64,000 nt of DNA, taken from NCBI GenBank assembly GCA_013076295.1, contig RQOL01000441.1, forward strand, positions 1 through 64,000. Reading direction: 5' to 3'. Shown in pieces: positions 60,201 through 64,000 of this stretch. This stretch comes from Sanderia malayensis (taxonomy: Eukaryota > Cnidaria > Scyphozoa > Semaeostomeae > Pelagiidae). The translations under genes and the position numbers were made by a program. Under the pieces are notes generated by a model, which was not told the origin of the DNA, searched no databases, and saw nothing but the letters and a program-made list of their open reading frames with translations. Position 1 is the first letter of the stretch. Every line of letters starts with the position of its first letter.

Positions 60201-63200
60201 GAAAGTAACTAAAAGTGTAAAACAATTTGTTTTCGCTGAATTGACGTGGAATCATGCGCAATTTGTGGGAATGAATGTCAATTTTCATTAGTGTAAGTTT
60301 TGAGAATAAAAGTAAACTTTTTGGGTGTAAATTGTGGGAATGAGTGTTATTTTTTATTAGTGTAAATTGTAGGAATGAATATTAATATTACTGAAAAAAG
60401 TAACTAAAAGTCCAGAACAATTTGTTTTCGCTGAATTGACGTGAAACCACGCGCAACTTGTGGGAATGAATGTTAATTTTGATTAGTGTAAGTTGCGCGA
60501 ATAAAAGTTAATTTTTATTTGTGTTAATTGTGGGAACGAGTGTTATATTTTATTAGTGTAAATTGTGGGAATGAATGTTAATATTACTGAAAAAAGTAAC
60601 TAAAAGTGTATAACAATTTGTTCCCGCTGATTTGACGTGGAATCATGCGCAAGTTGTGGGAATGAATGTTAATTTTGATTAGTGTAAGTTGCGGGAATAA
60701 AAGTTGAATATTGTTGGCGTAAAATGTGTGAATGAGTGTTATCTTTTGTTAGTGTAAATTGTGGGAATGAATGTTAATTTTGATTAGTGTAAGTTGCGGG
60801 AATAAAAGTTAACTTTTAATGATGTAATTTGTGGGAATGAAAGTTAGTTTTTATTAGTGTAAATTGTGGGAATGAATCTTAAAATTACTGAAAAAGTAGC
60901 TAAAAGTGTATCACAATTTGTTCTCGCTGAACTTTCGTGGAATCATCCGCAAACTGTAGGAATGAATCTTAACTTTGATTAGTGTAAGTTGCGGGAATAA
61001 AAGTTATTTTTTATGGGTGTAAATTGTGGGAATGAGTGTTATATTTTATTAGTGTAAATTGTGGGAATGATTGTTAATATTACTGAAAAAAGTAATTAAA
61101 AGTGTATAACAATTTGCTTTCACTCAATTGACGTGGAATCATGCAAAAATTGTGGGAATGGATCTTAATTTTCATTAGTGTAAGTTGCGGAATAAGTAAA
61201 TTTTTATTGGTATAAATTGTGTGAATGAGTGTTATCTTTATTAGTTTAAATTGTGGGAATGAATGTTAATATTACTGAAAAAAGTAACTAAAAGTCTATA
61301 ACAATTTTTTTTTACTGAACTGACGGGGAATCATGGGCAAATTGTGGGAATGAATGTTAATTTTGATTAGTGTAAGTTGCGGGAATAAAAGTTAAATTTT
61401 AATGGTGTAATTTGTGGGAATGAAAGTTAGTTTTTATTAGTGTAAATTGTGGGAATGAATGTTAAAATTACTGAAAAAAGTAGCTAAAAGTGTATCACAA
61501 TTTGTTCTCGCTGAACTTTCGTGGAATCATCCACAAACTGTAGGAATGAATCTTAACTTTGATTAGTGTAAGTTGCGGGAATAAAAGTTATTTTTTATTG
61601 GTGTAAATTGTGGGAATGAGTGTTATATTTTATTAGTGTAAATTGTGGGAATGATTGTTAATATTACTGAAAAAAGTAATTAAAAGTGTATAACAATTTG
61701 CTTTCACTCAATTCACGTGGAATCATGCAAAAATTGTGGAAATGGATCTTAATTTTCATTTGTGTAAGTTGCGGAATAAAAGTTAATTTTTATTGGTGTA
61801 AATTGTGGGAAATAGTGCTATCTTTTATTAGTGTAAATTGTGGGAATGAATGTTAATATTACTGAAAAAAGTAACTAAAAGTGTATAACAATTTGCTTTC
61901 ACTGAATTGACGTGGCATCATGCGCAAATTGTGGGAATGAATCTTTATTTTGATGAGTGTAAGTTGCGGGAATAAAAGTTAATTTTTATTAGTGTAAATT
62001 GTGGGAATGAGTGTTATCTTTTTTTAGTGTAAATTGTGGGAATGAGTGTTATCTTTTATTAGTGTAAATTGCAGGAATGAATGTTAATATTACAGAAAAA
62101 AGTAACTAAATGTCTATAACAATTTTTTTTCACTGAAATGAGGGGGAATCATGGGCAAATTGTGGGAATGAATGTTAATTTTGATTAGGGTAAGTGGCGG
62201 GAATAAAAGTTAACTTTTAATGATGTAATTTGTGGGAATGAAAGTTAGTTTTTATTAGTGTAAATTTGGGGAATGAATGTTAAAATTACTGAAAAAAGTA
62301 GCTAAAAGTGTATCACAATTTGTTCTCGCTGAACTTTCGTGGAATCATCCACAAACTGTAGGAATGAATCTTAACTTTGATTAGTGTAAGTTGCGGGAAT
62401 AAAAGTTAATTTTTATTGGTATAAATTGTGGGAACGAGTGTTATCTTTTATTAGTGTAAATTGTGGGAATGAATGCTAATATTACTGAACAAAGTAACTA
62501 AAAATGGATAACAATTTGTTTTCGCTGAATTGACGTGGAATCATGCGCAACTTGTGGAAATGAATGCTAATTTTGATTAGTTTAAGTTACGAAAATAAAA
62601 GTTAATTTTCTTTGGGTGCAAATTGTGGGAATGAGTGTTATCTTTTATTACTGTAAATTGTGCGAATAAATGCTAATATTACTGAACAAAGTAACTAAAG
62701 ATGGATAACAATTTTTTTTCCCTGAATTGACATGGAATCATGCGCAACTTGTGGGAATGAATGCTAATTTTGATAAGTGTAAGTTGCGGAAAAAAGTTAA
62801 TTTTAATTGGTATGAATTGTGTGAATGAGTGTTATCTTTTATTAGTGTAAATTGTGGGAATGAATGTTAATATTACTGAAAAAAGTAACTAAAAGTCTAT
62901 AACAATTTTTTTTCACTGAACTGACGGGGAATCATGGGCAAATTGTGGGAATGAATGTTAATTTTGATTAGTGTAAGTTGCGGGAATAAAAGTTAACTTT
63001 TAATGATGTAATTTGTGGGAATGAAAGTTAGTTTATATTAGTGTAAATTGTGGGAATGAATGTTAAAATTACTGAAAAAAGTAGCTAAAAGTGTATCACA
63101 ATTTGTTCTCGCTGAACTTTCGTGGAATCATCCACAAACTGTAGGAATGAATCTTAACTTTGATTAGTGTAAGTTGCGGGAATAAAAGTTATTTTTTATT

Positions 63201-64000
63201 GGTGTAAATTGTGGGAATGAGTGTTATATTTTATTAGTGTAAATGGTGGGAATGATTGTTAATATTACTGAAAAAAGTAATTAAAAGTGTATAACAATTT
63301 GCTTTCACTCACTTCACGTGGAATCATGCAAAAATTGGGGGAATGGATCTTAATTTTCATTAGTGTAAGTTGCGGAATAAGTAAATTTTTATTGGTATAA
63401 ATTGTGTGAATGAGTGTTATCTTTTATTAGTGTAAATTGTGGGAATGAATGCTAATATTACTGAACAAAGTAACTAAAAATGGATAACAATTTGTTTTCG
63501 CTGAATTGACGTGGAATCATGCGCAACTTGTGGAAATGAATGCTAATTTTGATTAGTTTAAGTTACGAAAATAAAAGTTAATTTTCTTTGGGTGCAAATT
63601 GTGGGAATGAGTGTTATCTTTTATTACTGTAAATTGTGCGAATAAATGCTAATATTACTGAACAAAGTAACTAAAGATGGATAACAATTTCTTTTCGCTG
63701 AATTGACATGGAATCATGCGCAACTTGTGGGAATGAATGCTAATTTTGATAAGTGTAAGTTGCGGAAAAAAAGTTAATTTTTATTGGTATAAATTGTGTG
63801 AATGAGTGTTATCTTTTATTAGTGTAAATTGTGGGAATGAATGTTAATATTACTGAAAAAAGTAACTAAAAGTCTATAACAATTTTTTTTCACTGAACTG
63901 ACGGGGAATCATGGGCAAATTGTTGGAATGAATGTTAATTTTGATTAGTGTAAGTTGCGGGAATAAAAGTTAACTTTTAATGATGTAATTTGTGGGAATG
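57228..64000. repeat. Satellite 11.2-kb macro-repeat, copy 3 (cut by window end)
   Basis: Same landmark series as copies 1 and 2, with inner units at 62548 and 63524. About 6.8 kb is visible and the array continues past the window. Few differences from copy 2, such as gttgaatattg for gttaaatattg near 60704. Confidence 0.92.

Noticed and set aside
16583..64000. CRISPR-like regularity
   Set aside because: There are no unique spacers between constant repeats; the whole unit is repeated, as in satellite DNA, and no cas genes are present.
16583..64000. CENP-B box in the satellite (ttcgtggaatcatcc)
   Set aside because: It shares TTCG and the central A but lacks the CGGG half required by the box consensus.

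Overview
The window looks like repeat-dominated nuclear DNA of an invertebrate animal. The sequence is AT-rich, has intron-like gaps, and carries decayed metazoan transposons (an intron-bearing Helitron and a DIRS-order tyrosine-recombinase retroelement). About two thirds of it is tandem satellite. No bacterial operon, tRNA, rRNA or CRISPR array was seen. A cnidarian or similar marine invertebrate would fit, but the sequence alone does not fix the species.

Layout. 1-2524: minus-strand remains of a Helitron Rep protein, running off the left edge and broken by frame changes and at least one likely intron. 2686-3088: a two-copy tandem duplication. 4383-4659: a short TIR element. 4851-5450: a possible small three-exon minus-strand gene of unknown function whose stop codon lies in a perfect hairpin. 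5579-6480: six copies of a ~175-bp repeat with splice-like sites on both strands. 7406-8262: a 114-bp satellite with alternating monomer types. 8263-16582: a composite macro-satellite in which four versions of a ~0.8-1.5 kb module alternate with GC-rich ~100-bp elements, (CATA)n tracts and a 14-bp minisatellite. Each module ends in a CACGTG plus TATATATA block.

16583-25090 and 31361-64000 are one satellite family: a ~35-bp submotif, a ~195-bp monomer, ~0.93-1.04 kb higher-order units, and from about 34.8 kb an 11.2-kb macro-repeat present twice in full and once in part. Between the two blocks a single mobile-element complex (25091-31360) interrupts the satellite. On the minus strand it reads repeat A, gag-like ORF1, broken reverse transcriptase, repeat B, repeat A, a 120-bp minisatellite spacer, repeat B. 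That is the split-direct-repeat plan of PAT/Ngaro-type retrotransposons. A foldback element (27213-28800, 10-bp target duplication) sits in its internal A repeat. The satellite itself preserves three uninterrupted copies of the insertion site, so the insertion can be read to within a base or two and shows no target-site duplication.

No intact long host gene is present. The best candidate for an undescribed coding gene is the small gene at 4851-5450. The best candidate for an undescribed architecture is the composite macro-satellite with promoter-like blocks at 8.3-16.6 kb. The assembled sequence at about 39-48 kb carries clustered homopolymer indels, probably consensus error.
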